Shown: piece by piece, positions 43,559 to 54,719 of the stretch
Numbering within the stretch: position 1 is the stretch's first letter
Layout of the letters: every line of letters starts with the position of its first letter
Origin: G965262015 sp965262015
GTDB taxonomy: Bacteria > Spirochaetota > Leptospiria > Turneriellales > CBDBES01
Length of the DNA stretch: 64,000 nucleotides
Reading direction: 5' to 3'
Assembly: GCA_965262015.1 (NCBI GenBank)
Contig: OZ253494.1
Span: forward strand, 744,001 to 808,000
Notes under the pieces: model-generated
The model's input: only the letters and a program-made list of their open reading frames with translations
Databases searched by the model: none
Told to the model about the DNA's origin: nothing
Made by a program: the position numbers and the translations under genes

Positions 43559-45115
43559 ATGAAGGGTATCTTAATTCTAGATTTTGGCTCGCAGTATACT
43601 CAACTAATTGCCAAGAATATTCGAGAACTTGATTTTTATTCTATCATACACCCGTATAATATTGATTTAGATACACTAGAATCTATTGATCCTACTGCTA
43701 TTATCTTATCGGGTAGCCCAGCTTCTGTATATGAAGATAATGCTCCTCACCCAGATGTTCATGTAACTGATTATATATTGAATAGTGGTTTGCCGGTTCT
43801 AGGAATCTGCTACGGGATGCAATGGTTAGCTCAAAAATTAGGAGGAGAGGTTATTGCTTCAGGTAAAAAAGAATTTGGTCAGGCAAAACTAGAAATACAT
43901 AATACAGGTTCTAGTATTATTAAAGACATTCCCAATGATACCATTGTATGGATGAGTCATGGTGACATACTTAAGCATCTACCACCCTCTTATACTATTA
44001 TAGCAAGTACACAAACAACGCCATATGCTATTATTGTATCTAAAGATGGCCGCATATGTGGTATGCAATTTCACCCCGAAGTATATCATACACGAGAAGG
44101 TTTAAAATTTTTAAAAAACTTCTGTAGTGATATTGCTATGGTACCAGCTCAATGGAGTACCCAATCCTGTGTAGAGTTAATACATAATTCTATTCAAGAA
44201 CAAGTTAAAAATAGTAATGTACTTCTAGGTATTTCAGGGGGTGTTGATTCAATGGTTAGTGCCAAATTACTATACAATGCAATTGGTGACCAATTAACCT
44301 GTGTATATATAGATAATGGTCTTATGAGAATTAATGAAACTGAAGAAATTAAAAAGATATTCTCTAGTATGCTTAAAATTCCATTACATATTATTTATGC
44401 AGACAAAGTCTTTCTCAAATCTTTAAAAAGAATTACAGAACCAGAAACAAAACGTAAAATAATAGGTGATACTTTTATCAAACAATTCCAAAAAAAAGCT
44501 AAGCAACTCGGTACATATAAATTTATAGCTCAAGGCACTTTATATACTGATATTATTGAGAGTAATTCTACATATGGCGGTCCATCCGCAGTAATTAAAT
44601 CACATCATAACAGAAGTCAGATGGCTAGTAAATTAGTGCAAAAAGGTCTTGTGATTGAACCACTAAAAGAGTTTTTTAAGGATGAAGTAAGGCAAATAGG
44701 CCTTTATTTAAACATCTCTAAAGAAATTCTATTTCGTCATCCTTTTCCTGGTCCAGGCTTAGCAATTCGGATTATTGGTAATGTTAATAAAAATAAATTA
44801 GACGTTTTACGTGCAACAGATAAAATACTTATTGAAGAATTGAGGTTAAACAAATTATATGACTCTGTATGGCAGGCTTTTTGTGTTCTTTTGCCAGTAA
44901 AATCTGTTGGTGTAATGGGCGATAAAAGGACCTATGAGAATGTCGTCGCTTTACGTATGGTAACCAGTATGGATGGCATGACGGCAGAATATGCTGAAGT
45001 GCCACACAGTTTTTTAAAACTTGTTTCTAATCGTATTATTAATGAAGTTAGTGGTGTTAATCGAGTTGTCTATGATATTTCATCTAAGCCACCTGCAACA
45101 ATAGAATGGGAATAA
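43559..45115 (+). CDS. guaA: GMP synthase (glutamine-hydrolysing)
   Basis: Converts XMP to GMP using glutamine and ATP. 518 residues with both halves: class I amidotransferase (about 1-190) with nucleophile in LGICYGMQWLAQKLGG near 80-95 and His/Glu in GMQFHPEVYHT near 168; then the ATP pyrophosphatase with LLGISGGVDSMVSAKLL near 222 and the C-terminal dimerisation domain with HPFPGPGLAIRIIG near 395, KSVGVMGDKRTYENVVALR near 450. Full length and intact. It is followed two bases later by a gene for a secreted protein. Confidence 0.96.
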   Translation: MKGILILDFGSQYTQLIAKNIRELDFYSIIHPYNIDLDTLESIDPTAIILSGSPASVYEDNAPHPDVHVTDYILNSGLPVLGICYGMQWLAQKLGGEVIASGKKEFGQAKLEIHNTGSSIIKDIPNDTIVWMSHGDILKHLPPSYTIIASTQTTPYAIIVSKDGRICGMQFHPEVYHTREGLKFLKNFCSDIAMVPAQWSTQSCVELIHNSIQEQVKNSNVLLGISGGVDSMVSAKLLYNAIGDQLTCVYIDNGLMRINETEEIKKIFSSMLKIPLHIIYADKVFLKSLKRITEPETKRKIIGDTFIKQFQKKAKQLGTYKFIAQGTLYTDIIESNSTYGGPSAVIKSHHNRSQMASKLVQKGLVIEPLKEFFKDEVRQIGLYLNISKEILFRHPFPGPGLAIRIIGNVNKNKLDVLRATDKILIEELRLNKLYDSVWQAFCVLLPVKSVGVMGDKRTYENVVALRMVTSMDGMTAEYAEVPHSFLKLVSNRIINEVSGVNRVVYDISSKPPATIEWE

Positions 45116-45117
45116 CA

Positions 45118-46026
45118 ATGAAATACCCGTTAATTATTCTGTTTGTCTTATCTGTTGGAGCACTATTCCCCCAACAAGTAGCTAATAAAAAGCACACTAC
45201 ACGGTATGCAAAGAGAAAAATTGTTAGGATCGTTTTTAAAAAAGTACCAGGTGTTAAGTATTATGAAATTTTATTGATAAAAAATATCCTTCAGAAAGAT
45301 CAAAATACCACTCTTTTTAAGATAAAAAAGTCACCAATTACTAGGGTTATTGCAGATGAATTTCATTTTTTTCGTATTAGGGGTGTTTTCAATAAAAAAT
45401 TATCTACAAGATGGAGTAAAGCTCATCGTTTCAGTTCTGCAAGATTATTTTCTGATCATCACAACTTGTCAGAAAGTCACAATCCCATTTACCAGACAAA
45501 ATTAAGCATTCAAGCACCCTATTTTCAACGTAATAAAAAGATATGGGTCTCCTCTAGTAGTACATTTAATTTTTTGCCAAATAAATATGCTTATATTCCA
45601 AAGAAAGAGATTTATTATCGCTTTCGTTTAGAAGATGAAGTAGGAGAGATCTACAGAAGGTTTAAACATTCATTTCAATTGAAATATTTATTTAAAAATT
45701 TAGAATCAGAATATATCTTAGAGTTTTATTCTGTTAATAACAAAAAATTTAGAGAAGATTTACAAAAGGTCTTTATTATCGTTGATTTACAAGGCCCTGT
45801 CATTAATTTTGCGAAAGAAAAAGGATTTTATGTGTGGCATATAAAGGATATAAGCCCAGAATTGACTACTGCTGTGTATGTAAATAATACTCTATACAAA
45901 AAATATACACAGAGTAAAATCTATATTGAAGAACATCGTATTGATAAGAAAAAAAATATTCGATTAGAAACCATGGATTTTTTTGGTAATAAAGCTACAT
46001 GGGATTCAAGTAAATCTAAAAAATAA
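45118..46026 (+). CDS. Secreted protein of unknown function
   Basis: 302 residues from the ATG at 45118 (an in-frame ATG four codons earlier lies within guaA). Signal peptide MKYPLIILFVLSVGALFPQQ (about 1-20), then a basic, beta-rich sequence: KIVRIVFKKVPGVKYYEILL near 34 and IWVSSSSTFNFLPNKY near 142. The first part, with V-P-G-V-x-Y-Y-E-I, resembles a fibronectin-type or similar strand pattern seen in spirochaete periplasmic proteins, but I cannot name the family. It is probably cotranscribed with guaA. Confidence 0.6.
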   Translation: MKYPLIILFVLSVGALFPQQVANKKHTTRYAKRKIVRIVFKKVPGVKYYEILLIKNILQKDQNTTLFKIKKSPITRVIADEFHFFRIRGVFNKKLSTRWSKAHRFSSARLFSDHHNLSESHNPIYQTKLSIQAPYFQRNKKIWVSSSSTFNFLPNKYAYIPKKEIYYRFRLEDEVGEIYRRFKHSFQLKYLFKNLESEYILEFYSVNNKKFREDLQKVFIIVDLQGPVINFAKEKGFYVWHIKDISPELTTAVYVNNTLYKKYTQSKIYIEEHRIDKKKNIRLETMDFFGNKATWDSSKSKK

Positions 46027-46033
46027 CCAAGTT

Positions 46034-46906
46034 CTAGTATTCTTCAATAATAATACTATTACGATTATTACCTTTGCGTTTTTTAGCTTTATACATAAGT
46101 TTATCTGCTAGTTTAATCATATCATTAATGGAGTATTCATTAGTATAAGTAAAACAAGCTATTCCCATACTTAATGTTAAATGCCAACTTTTAGATTTGA
46201 ATTGTTTTTCATAGTTTATTTGAATACGATCTACAATATCATGAATATTGTTTTTATTTGTATCAGGGAAAAAAATAACAAACTCGTCACCACCAACACG
46301 AGCTGGAATATCATACTCTCGAATACTACTTTTAATTAAGTTACTGACAGAGACTAAAGCATTATCTCCTATATCGTGACCATATTGATCATTTAGATCC
46401 TTAAAATAATCACAGTCAAGGTAACAAAGAGCAACTGGTAACTTAGTACGCCGGCTACGTGTTAACTCTCTAAATGTTAAGTCAAAAAATGATGCCCTAT
46501 TAAAAACCTGTGTCAAGGGATCGACACTAGCATTTAAACTAGCTAACATAAACTTTTGTTTAATTGTATACATGATTATAGTCAATGTAATCTGCATACC
46601 AATCACATATAAACTATTGAGTACAAACGAAATAGTACTGCCATGAGGTCCTATTGTAAAATAAGCTATGCTATACTTAACAATAGTTAAAGAAATAAAA
46701 GAGGTGGTAGTCCATATAGCTTTTATATTGTCCAAATTCCATATTAAAAAAGTAATGAGAATAAAATCAATTGATTGTAAAGATATAGTATAGTCATAGA
46801 ACCATTCCACAAAAGAATATATGGCCATCACCATTATACATGCTAAGAATAATAATAGTGATGCCCTAAAGCTAAAAAAGGCAACATATCTTTCTAAATA
46901 ACGCAT
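46034..46906 (-). CDS. Diguanylate cyclase (membrane GGDEF protein)
   Basis: Makes cyclic-di-GMP from two GTP. 290 residues: N-terminal membrane region of four or five hydrophobic segments (about 10-125), then a GGDEF domain with DPLTQVFNRASFFDLTFREL near 131, LPVALCYLDCDYFKDLNDQY, GHDIGDNALVSVSNLI near 178, and the active-site loop ARVGGDEFVIFFPD near 199-212. All catalytic signature residues are present (GGDEF intact). An inhibitory RxxD is not evident. RBS-like AGGTGG precedes the ATG. The PilZ protein at 30.7 kb is a possible effector. It is convergent with the secreted-protein gene, 7 bases apart. Confidence 0.92.
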   Translation of the reverse strand: MRYLERYVAFFSFRASLLLFLACIMVMAIYSFVEWFYDYTISLQSIDFILITFLIWNLDNIKAIWTTTSFISLTIVKYSIAYFTIGPHGSTISFVLNSLYVIGMQITLTIIMYTIKQKFMLASLNASVDPLTQVFNRASFFDLTFRELTRSRRTKLPVALCYLDCDYFKDLNDQYGHDIGDNALVSVSNLIKSSIREYDIPARVGGDEFVIFFPDTNKNNIHDIVDRIQINYEKQFKSKSWHLTLSMGIACFTYTNEYSINDMIKLADKLMYKAKKRKGNNRNSIIIEEY

Positions 46907-47068
46907 GTAGTACCCACCTCTATCCTTATATTAATCTTGGTTTACTGTACATTGTCGGCTGTCAGACATAGACAGCCTCAAAATAATACACAGAGTTCTA
47001 CCCCTTCCATTGTTTTATTCACAAATACAATCAAAAATTTATTATTTATAGGACCAAGTTTGGGGAAA

Positions 47069-48114
47069 GTGGAGAGTCAGTACCGGTTCTGGGAAGAATA
47101 GACTTGGTTAGCCGTTTTCCCTTGTAATGATAGCCTACACATATTATTGAATAATAGTACAAGATCTAAATATATTTTTTTGTTTTAATGTCAGATAGTC
47201 TATTCTCTGTCAAAATGTCTTCTTAGTTGTTTAATAGAGTTTTCTACTTATCCTTTTGCTACGGTGAGCCCGGATCACATGCATATACTACTGTATTTAG
47301 CATTCTCTGTAAATTTCTAAATGATGTATTTCCAGTTCTCCTGTCACAGATGATAGCCCGTATATTTTTCACTCAAGAAAATAAATATTCTCATGAAGCT
47401 AATAATGTTTCTGCTTGTAGATTAGGTGGTAAGCATAATCTACCCATATACCGTTCTACGGCAACCGCAATATATCCATTCTTGATATACATTGTGTCTA
47501 TTTCCCATACTCCAAATGCTTTTTTCATACTATTTTTCATGCTATGAATAATAGACCTAAAATAGTTTTTTAGAGCTCTGTATGAGCTAATATGACCTCT
47601 TGTATGCCTTTTTTACCCCTACTCCCACGTTTAAACCACTAGATATTTATACCATATTCAAAAACACCACAAAGTATTACCTTTAAAATAGAATAGTATT
47701 TTATAGAGTGTTTCATGTGATATTTATATATTTTTGTTTTTTAGGTATAGACTAATTACTTTTGGTGACCATCTCATTTTAAGATATTTTTCTATCTGGG
47801 TCATTAGTTTTATGTTATGGTACTTTACTCGCTCATTATTTGCATAATATCTTTTCTTTTCAGTAAGGTATTGTGCATACTCTGCCTTATATAGGCTATT
47901 GATCGATTCCGTTTTTATCTCATAAAAGACAGCAGACTTTGATATATTTATTTTTTAGCTATTTCTCTATAACTCATATCTTCTGATAAATACTTCTGCA
48001 TATGTATCCGTTGCTCGTAATGAATTTTATTGATTGTTCTCCTTACTTTTAATACTTTTAAGAAAAATGGCTTATGAATACCTTAAAATATCCAACTCCA
48101 GAATCAACTCTCCC
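47069..48114 (-). mobile_element. IS30-family element relic (group B), near full length
   Basis: The reverse strand carries an entire IS30-type element in decayed form. The leader is at 48055-48114 (GGGAGAGTTGATTC and GTATTCATAAGCCATTTTTC), and the HTH start at about 48030 has ATA in place of ATG (KIHYEQRIHMQKYLSEDMSY, REIAKK followed by a frameshift). The middle block near 47700-47780 matches 52030-52130, and the DDE region is at 47230-47540 (WEIDTMYIKNGYIA). The SPWQ-type end lies near 47150-47260, and the outer end GGAGAGTCAGTACCGGTTCT at 47070. The open plus-strand frame at 47227-47547 is only its mirror image. 46907-47068 holds no gene. Confidence 0.82.
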
Positions 48115-48190
48115 ATCTATAACAATTTTAAATATAGAATATTGTTGACGTTTGATTCATACATTATAGATCATAATCTTAATTTGGAGT

Positions 48191-48577
48191 ATGCAAAGAT
48201 TTACACTTAGTTTAAATATCCTGAGTAATTTACTTACAATCATCTGTGCGATTCATTGTGCTCTTTTACCAATTCTTATTACAATCCTACCTTTCTTTGG
48301 TTTAAAATTTGGTTTTTCACCACTTATTGAAACATCCCTTGTCATTAGTATTGTAATATTCTGTAGCATTAATCTTTACCGAGGGTTTACATGGCATCAT
48401 CATAATAAATTTATTATAGTATTATTTCTTGTGGGATTAATAACGCTAATTTCTTCCATCTTTTTATCAGATAGCCTAGAATATTTTGTACACATTATTG
48501 GAGCTATGATAGTAACTATAAGCCAATTGTGGAATACTTTATTATGTCGAAAGTGTAATAAGTGTCAACAGAGTTAA
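48191..48577 (+). CDS. MerC-like small membrane protein
   Basis: 128 residues, four membrane segments (about 8-28, 44-62, 72-92, 98-118). It has the MerC-family feature of a Cys-x2-His-Cys pattern in the first helix (IICAIHCALLPILITILPFF near 18) and a Cys-rich tail (LLCRKCNKCQQS). MerC proteins move mercury in resistance operons, but many chromosomal members outside mer operons have unknown substrates, probably other soft metals or none. No merA, merR or metal-response gene is adjacent. It stands alone next to a large IS30 relic. The family call is by pattern; the substrate is open. Confidence 0.7.
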   Translation: MQRFTLSLNILSNLLTIICAIHCALLPILITILPFFGLKFGFSPLIETSLVISIVIFCSINLYRGFTWHHHNKFIIVLFLVGLITLISSIFLSDSLEYFVHIIGAMIVTISQLWNTLLCRKCNKCQQS

Positions 48578-48610
48578 TCAATTTTTTCCATAGTAATATA
48601 TCTGCATGCT

Positions 48611-49873
48611 TTAATTTGGCAGATACTGCTCAATCCACTGAATTCCACGAAAAATACTCTGCCATGTTAAATGAATTTGTAAATCATGTTTAGCACTATT
48701 GGTTGTATTTTTCTGGATGTAGGACATGATATTTGTTACATATTCTTCAACATCACTTTCTACACGTGTATCAGGTTGAAAATCTTCACCTAAATCTTTT
48801 ACTGAACAAGTAAGTGTATTACGTTTATAAGAATTATCACTTTGTCGTACAGAACAAAAGACATAGGCTTCCTTAGAAAGAGGTAAGGTTAAACTTCCTT
48901 CCCTTCCTCTCTTGAGTACTATAATGCCTGGGTAACCTATTCTCTCTCCAAGATCTAACATGATATCTACAAAATTACTATGAAAAGCAGACATAATATG
49001 TATTTTTACGGGGACAATATATAAAAAACGCTCTAACGTTGCCATAAAAGGACGCTTAATTAAAGTTCTGCGTAGATTAACCCAGTACAGCCAAGCTTGA
49101 GATACCTCTGCTAAATTAACATAGTAACCATACTCTGAAGAAAAAGTTTTTTTTCTATTAGTGTCTAAACGTTCTTCCAAGGCTTGATATAAAGTAAGTA
49201 GATTAATTCCTTCTTTAGGACCGCTTGATTGACCAGTAAGACAAAAAGGGGTATAACCTTTTTGAATTAATAAATTAGCTAGCAATGGACCAAGTACTAT
49301 ACTACGATTCACACCATCAAATGGCTCAGAAAACTGTATAATATTTTTTTGATGAGATAAGTGATTCAGATTAGAAGGGAGAGACATTGTTTCTGACAGA
49401 GATTTATATAAGCCAAAATATTCATCAAGAGTAGTATATCGCATACGTAAAATAATAGTAGCAATACAACGTAAAGAATTAGCATACATATCGTTATAAT
49501 CTGCATGATTAAATAAAAATCTACCTAAATGGTAAGCTTCACTTTCCATTAAATAATTATTAGCAAACAGAGTAGAAACAATATCATATTCCTGATTAGG
49601 TACAAACCCTTCCAAAAAATTAATTAAATCTTTTCTATTATTAGTATGTGTAAAAGGGGAAAATTCTTGAAGTTTTTTCTCATCATGTGAAAATTTTTTC
49701 CAGGTAAGAGCAGTAAATAAAATAACTTGATGTAAAAGATCAAATTTACCAAGGGATAATTTCCTATAAAGATTATCTATCTGAAGAGGCGACAAATCAC
49801 GACTACCTTTTTTACCAACAGCAACCTGCTGAATTACTTCAACAAATAAAACTTCTAACTTTTCAGAAACATC
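48611..49873 (-). CDS. TrpD/YbiB-like (glycosyltransferase family 3) protein
   Basis: The longest frame (447 codons) begins at 49954, but its first codons lie inside the inverted repeat that forms the 3' half of the pre-16S processing stem. The Met at 49873 (MDVSEKLEVLFVEVIQQVAV) is a better start, giving 420 residues. The fold resembles the anthranilate phosphoribosyltransferase/YbiB family: helical N-terminal domain with DLSPLQIDNLYRKLSLGKFD, then SEPFDGVNRSIVLGPLLANL and LIQKGYTPFCLTGQSSGPKE near 185-225, and GIIVLKRGREGSLTLPLS near 315. No trp genes are near, and YbiB relatives bind nucleic acid rather than make tryptophan. It is on the same strand as, and just downstream of, 16S rRNA. 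Confidence 0.55.
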   Translation of the reverse strand, partial: DVSEKLEVLFVEVIQQVAVGKKGSRDLSPLQIDNLYRKLSLGKFDLLHQVILFTALTWKKFSHDEKKLQEFSPFTHTNNRKDLINFLEGFVPNQEYDIVSTLFANNYLMESEAYHLGRFLFNHADYNDMYANSLRCIATIILRMRYTTLDEYFGLYKSLSETMSLPSNLNHLSHQKNIIQFSEPFDGVNRSIVLGPLLANLLIQKGYTPFCLTGQSSGPKEGINLLTLYQALEERLDTNRKKTFSSEYGYYVNLAEVSQAWLYWVNLRRTLIKRPFMATLERFLYIVPVKIHIMSAFHSNFVDIMLDLGERIGYPGIIVLKRGREGSLTLPLSKEAYVFCSVRQSDNSYKRNTLTCSVKDLGEDFQPDTRVESDVEEYVTNIMSYIQKNTTNSAKHDLQIHLTWQSIFRGIQWIEQYLPN

Positions 49874-49922
49874 CATAAGGCAACTTATAGAAAAAGGGGA
49901 AACAATCAATAATACAAACAGC

Positions 49923-49946
49923 TTTGCTCTTTGAAAACAGACAGCA
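49923..49946 (-). repeat. Inverted repeat, 3' half of pre-16S rRNA processing stem
   Basis: 24 bases (TTTGCTCTTTGAAAACAGAC, then AGCA on plus) that are the exact reverse complement of 51629-51652 on the other side of the 16S gene. In the precursor RNA the two would pair perfectly around the 16S sequence, the arrangement cut by RNase III. Confidence 0.85.
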
Positions 49947-50030
49947 TTCGCCAATATATTGCTATATCAACGTCAACTTTCTTGTACTATCATCCTTAAA
50001 AGTTTAATAGTCAAGACTACTCCCTTAAAA

Positions 50031-51566
<1,536 letters not shown>

Positions 51567-51628
51567 GAATTTTGGTGCTTTAAAGCACTAAAAATTTTTT
51601 GACATGGAAACTCCATGTGTTTGTTATT

Positions 51629-51652
51629 TGCTGTCTGTTTTCAAAGAGCAAA
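51629..51652 (-). repeat. Inverted repeat, 5' half of pre-16S stem with boxA-like sequence
   Basis: On the minus strand this reads TTTGCTCTTTGAAAACAGAC followed by AGCA and is the exact reverse complement of 49923-49946. It lies about 60 bases ahead of the mature 5' end. TGCTCTTTGAAAA resembles the boxA antitermination element of rRNA leaders. Confidence 0.85.
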
Positions 51653-51734
51653 ACTATGGGGCTAACCACACAGTCAAGCAGATGTATCCTGCTTTTTAAT
51701 GATATACTTTGTCAATATTTTAATATAAGTTTAG

Positions 51735-52610
51735 TGGAAAATGTAAGGTATTGATAAGCCGTTCTTCTTAAGTAATAAAACTTAGGAGGAACAGCTTATG
51801 AAAATATACTATGAAAAACGGATACTTATACAGAAGTATTTATCAGAGAATATGAGCTATAGAGAAGTAGCTCATAAAATAAATATATCAAAATCTACTG
51901 TCTTTTATGAGATAAAAACAAAATCAATCAATAGCCTATATGAGGCAGAGTATGCACAATATCTCACAAAGATAAAAAGATACTATGCAAAAAAATAAGC
52001 AAAGTATCATAACATAAAACTCATGGCATCAATAGAAAGATATCTTAAAATGAGATGGTCACCAAAAGTAATTAGTCTATACCTAAAAAATAAAAATATA
52101 TAAATATCACATGAAACACTCTATAAAATACTATTCTATTTTAAAGGTAATACTTTGTGGCGTTTTGGAATATGGTATAAATATTTAGTGATTAAAAACA
52201 AATACCTATATTAGCTTTATTCATAGCATGAAAAAAGCATTTGAAGTATGGGAAATAGATACCATGCATATTAAGAATGGCTATATTGCGGTTGCTTTAA
52301 AGGTATCTTGGAAGATTATGGCTATACCTTACCCAATCTACAAGCAGAAACATTATTAGCTTCATGGGAATATTTATTTTCTTGAGTAAAAAATATACAG
52401 GCTATCATCTGTGATAGAAGGATAGAAAACATAAAATATAGCAATTTACAGAGAATGCTAAATACAGTAGTATATGCATGTGATCCAGGCTCACCGTGGC
52501 AAAAGAGATAAATTGAGAACGCTATCAAACAACTAAGGAGATGTTTTGACAGGGAATAGACTATCTGACATTAAAACAAAAAAATATATTTAGATCTTGT
52601 ACTATTATTC
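51735..52610 (+). mobile_element. IS30-family element relic (group B)
   Basis: Leader GGTATTGATAAGCCGTTCTT at 51752, Shine-Dalgarno TTAGGAGG and an intact N-terminal frame 51798-51998 (MKIYYEKRILIQKYLSENMS, YREVAHKINISKSTVFYEIK), the HTH of an IS30 transposase. Then TAA where other copies read on. Later blocks continue in mixed frames: RYLKMRWSPKVISLYLKN at 52040, WEIDTMHIKNGYIAVALKVS at about 52240-52300 (first Asp of the DDE domain), SPWQKR and ENAIKQLRRCFDR near 52490-52545, and LKQKNIFRS-type end near 52575. Several stops; non-functional. Confidence 0.82.
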
Positions 52611-52611
52611 A

Positions 52612-52875
52612 ATGTAATGCTGTGTATCGTGTTTATATCTGCAAATAAGTCTCTTAATCGCCTCGCTTACATAGAGAGCTTTTTTATTATCCACCTTCCT
52701 AAGCTCAAAGGTATTTAGTTTTCTATCTACTAATGTAACAATATAACCTGCTGCTAATTATTGCGTTTAAGGGCTCTTTACCAATAATATGATGAGAATA
52801 TCACTTAATAAGAGAACTGCCAACTAAGTCTATGCTGTCTATACTTGACACTAACTCTCTGAGCTTCAAAATAGA
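52612..52875 (-). mobile_element. IS30-family relic (group A) in opposite orientation
   Basis: The reverse strand from about 52740 encodes AAGYIVTLVDRKLNTFELRK, VDNKKALYVSEAIKRLICRY, KHDTQH, the central DDE region of IS30-family transposases (G-x-x-V-T-L-V-x-R-K-x-R pattern). It abuts the end of the plus-strand group B relic, indicating insertion of one element beside or into another. The outer end TTCTATTTTGAAGC lies near 52865. 52876-52962 is noncoding. Confidence 0.72.
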
Positions 52876-52962
52876 ATTTATCTTTTATTGATTTGTCAGT
52901 TTACGCATATCTTGTTTTATAGTGGCGTCTATATGTTGATTCACTAACTGTGTTAGTAGTAC

Positions 52963-53718
52963 ATGATGCAACTAACACAAGTAACTTTTGATTTTGATTC
53001 CATAGCACATGTTTTTCCTGCTATCCGTTTAAAACTCCATGTAGATAATCACCCTGAACTTTCCACGGAACAGATAATTCAACAAGTTAAGTATAATATG
53101 GGACAGATTGAGTCGTTTTTTGATAGGATATTATTTGCTAGAGGCATCTCTAAGGTCCCCACTGCCTCAGAGACGGCTGGAGGTACTAGTTTGGGTCATA
53201 TGTACCACAGTAATACACTACCTAAGGAGTTTTTTTATGAATTCCAGTACTACCTTTATAGTAAAAGTAATGATCATCCCATTTTGCATGCAGAGGTTGA
53301 GATTTACCTTAAATCATCCAAAAATACCAATTATTTTTTCCTATTAGAATTTTTACAAGACTTTTCCATGCTGGTATCTGTAAAGGCCTATCTTACTATT
53401 GATAGTATGCACAAAAAATATAGGGCCAAGAAAGATTCTATGTCGTCATCAGATGCGATTTATAGGCCCTTAAGTAGGTTTCTCTTTATGCGAGAAGAAT
53501 ACTCATCCATATTAGAAGATGATCAAGATAATAGACAAGAACTGTTACAGCAGATTATACAGCAGGATAAGCTACCATTGAAAAAACTAAAATTTGCGTT
53601 GGGACGCATACGTTATAAAGGTATTTACCACAAGTATCTTATATTTTTACTGTGTAGTTTTTGTGTTTTCTTGAATATCTGTTTAATTTATATTACTACT
53701 TTAGTAATAATGAAATAA
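52963..53718 (+). CDS. Hypothetical protein with C-terminal membrane anchor
   Basis: 251 residues. A soluble N-terminal part of about 215 residues (MMQLTQVTFDFDSIAHVFPA, SETAGGTSLGHMYHSNTLPK near 69, PLSRFLFMREEYSSIL near 166) is followed by a basic stretch (KLPLKKLKFALGRIRYK) and one C-terminal membrane helix (about 228-250, YLIFLLCSFCVFLNICLIYI), so it is probably tail-anchored with the bulk in the cytoplasm. No family recognised. It begins after a noncoding IS-rich gap and leads a run with the next membrane gene, gmk, miaA and hfq. Confidence 0.6.
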   Translation: MMQLTQVTFDFDSIAHVFPAIRLKLHVDNHPELSTEQIIQQVKYNMGQIESFFDRILFARGISKVPTASETAGGTSLGHMYHSNTLPKEFFYEFQYYLYSKSNDHPILHAEVEIYLKSSKNTNYFFLLEFLQDFSMLVSVKAYLTIDSMHKKYRAKKDSMSSSDAIYRPLSRFLFMREEYSSILEDDQDNRQELLQQIIQQDKLPLKKLKFALGRIRYKGIYHKYLIFLLCSFCVFLNICLIYITTLVIMK

Positions 53719-53774
53719 TACATGGTTTCTATAATTTTTTGTTATCTATCTTCTATTTTATAACTCATTATAAT

Positions 53775-54137
53775 ATGTATTTTGTAGCGTTAGCCATTAT
53801 AATAATCATTATGTGGTCTTTGAATGCATTCCTCATCATCCTAGAGCCATTTTCTATCTCGTTCATGCACACGGAAAAACAGTTAGTGTGGTCTATTGTG
53901 GCACTTGCTTTTTCCATGGCTGTGATCATTTATGGGTTTATTAAAAATAACCGATATTTTCTTTTGGAGGGTTGGCTCTTTTTTATTGTCATACTTATAA
54001 CTAAATATATACAACTATATTATTCCAAACTATCACATACAAGTTTTATTCTTATTCTCGTTGTGCTAATTTTACTCATGGTCATGAAAGTAAAGCGTAG
54101 TTTACACCATGCCTCTAAACGTGGCTCCAAGATATGA
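53775..54137 (+). CDS. Small integral membrane protein, unknown
   Basis: From the ATG at 53775 the protein is 120 residues with four hydrophobic segments: YFVALAIIIIIMWSLNAFLI, WSIVALAFSMAVIIYGFI, LLEGWLFFIVILITKYIQLY and FILILVVLILLMVMKV, then a basic tail HHASKRGSKI. The frame is open upstream to 53661, overlapping the previous gene, so the true start is uncertain (a TTG near 53740 is possible). Its stop overlaps the gmk start by 4 bases (ATGA), which makes it very likely to be translated. Family not recognised. Confidence 0.55.
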   Translation: MYFVALAIIIIIMWSLNAFLIILEPFSISFMHTEKQLVWSIVALAFSMAVIIYGFIKNNRYFLLEGWLFFIVILITKYIQLYYSKLSHTSFILILVVLILLMVMKVKRSLHHASKRGSKI

Positions 54138-54703
54138 AAAATATACCTCTTTTTGTTATTTCAGCACCATCTGGTGTGGGTAAGAATACCATTATCAACC
54201 AGCTTATACGGGAACTCCCATCCTTAGTTCACAGTATTTCTAGTACTACTCGCAAACCAAGAGCTTATGAAGAAGATGCAGTACACTATTACTTTCTAAA
54301 ACATAAAGAATTCCAACAGAAAATTAGTCACCAATTGTTTTTAGAATATAAGCAAGTCTTAAATGACTACTATGGTACAACGTTAGCTGAAATTGATCGC
54401 ATTACTAAGCAAGGTAAATATCCCATTCTAGATATTGATGTTCAAGGTTTATTAGCACTTAAAACAAGTAATAAAAATATTATAAGTATTTTTGTTTTAC
54501 CTCCTTCGATAGAGGAATTAAAAAGACGCCTAATAGGTAGAGGAACAGAAAGCAACAAAGAAATCCAATTACGAATAGAAACTGCACAGAAAGAGTTATT
54601 ATACAAAGAGCACTATGATTACTGCTTTATTAATGACAAGCTTACAGAAACCACCAAAGATATTGCATCTATAATCAAGCAAAAAATCGAACAGATACAA
54701 TAA
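54134..54703 (+). CDS. gmk: Guanylate kinase
   Basis: Phosphorylates GMP to GDP, linking to the guaA product. 189 residues. P-loop VISAPSGVGKNTIINQLIRE near 8-27 (the usual K-S/T follows G-x-G-K as K-N here), HSISSTTRKPRAYEEDAVHY near 35 with the GMP-binding SxxTR-x-PR, LEYKQVLNDYYGT near 70, PILDIDVQGLLALK near 98, and IFVLPPSIEELKRRLIGRGT near 115. Typical length, intact. The Asn after the P-loop Lys instead of Ser/Thr is unusual, but otherwise motifs are complete. Overlaps the preceding membrane gene; miaA follows 16 bases on. Confidence 0.93.
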   Translation: MKNIPLFVISAPSGVGKNTIINQLIRELPSLVHSISSTTRKPRAYEEDAVHYYFLKHKEFQQKISHQLFLEYKQVLNDYYGTTLAEIDRITKQGKYPILDIDVQGLLALKTSNKNIISIFVLPPSIEELKRRLIGRGTESNKEIQLRIETAQKELLYKEHYDYCFINDKLTETTKDIASIIKQKIEQIQ

Positions 54704-54719
54704 CTACATATATCCCAAG

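Noticed and set aside
47227..47547. 106-codon plus-strand frame
   Set aside because: It is the mirror image of the transposase catalytic region of the minus-strand IS30 relic; the same peptide appears reversed at 52322-52528 opposite the plus-strand copy.
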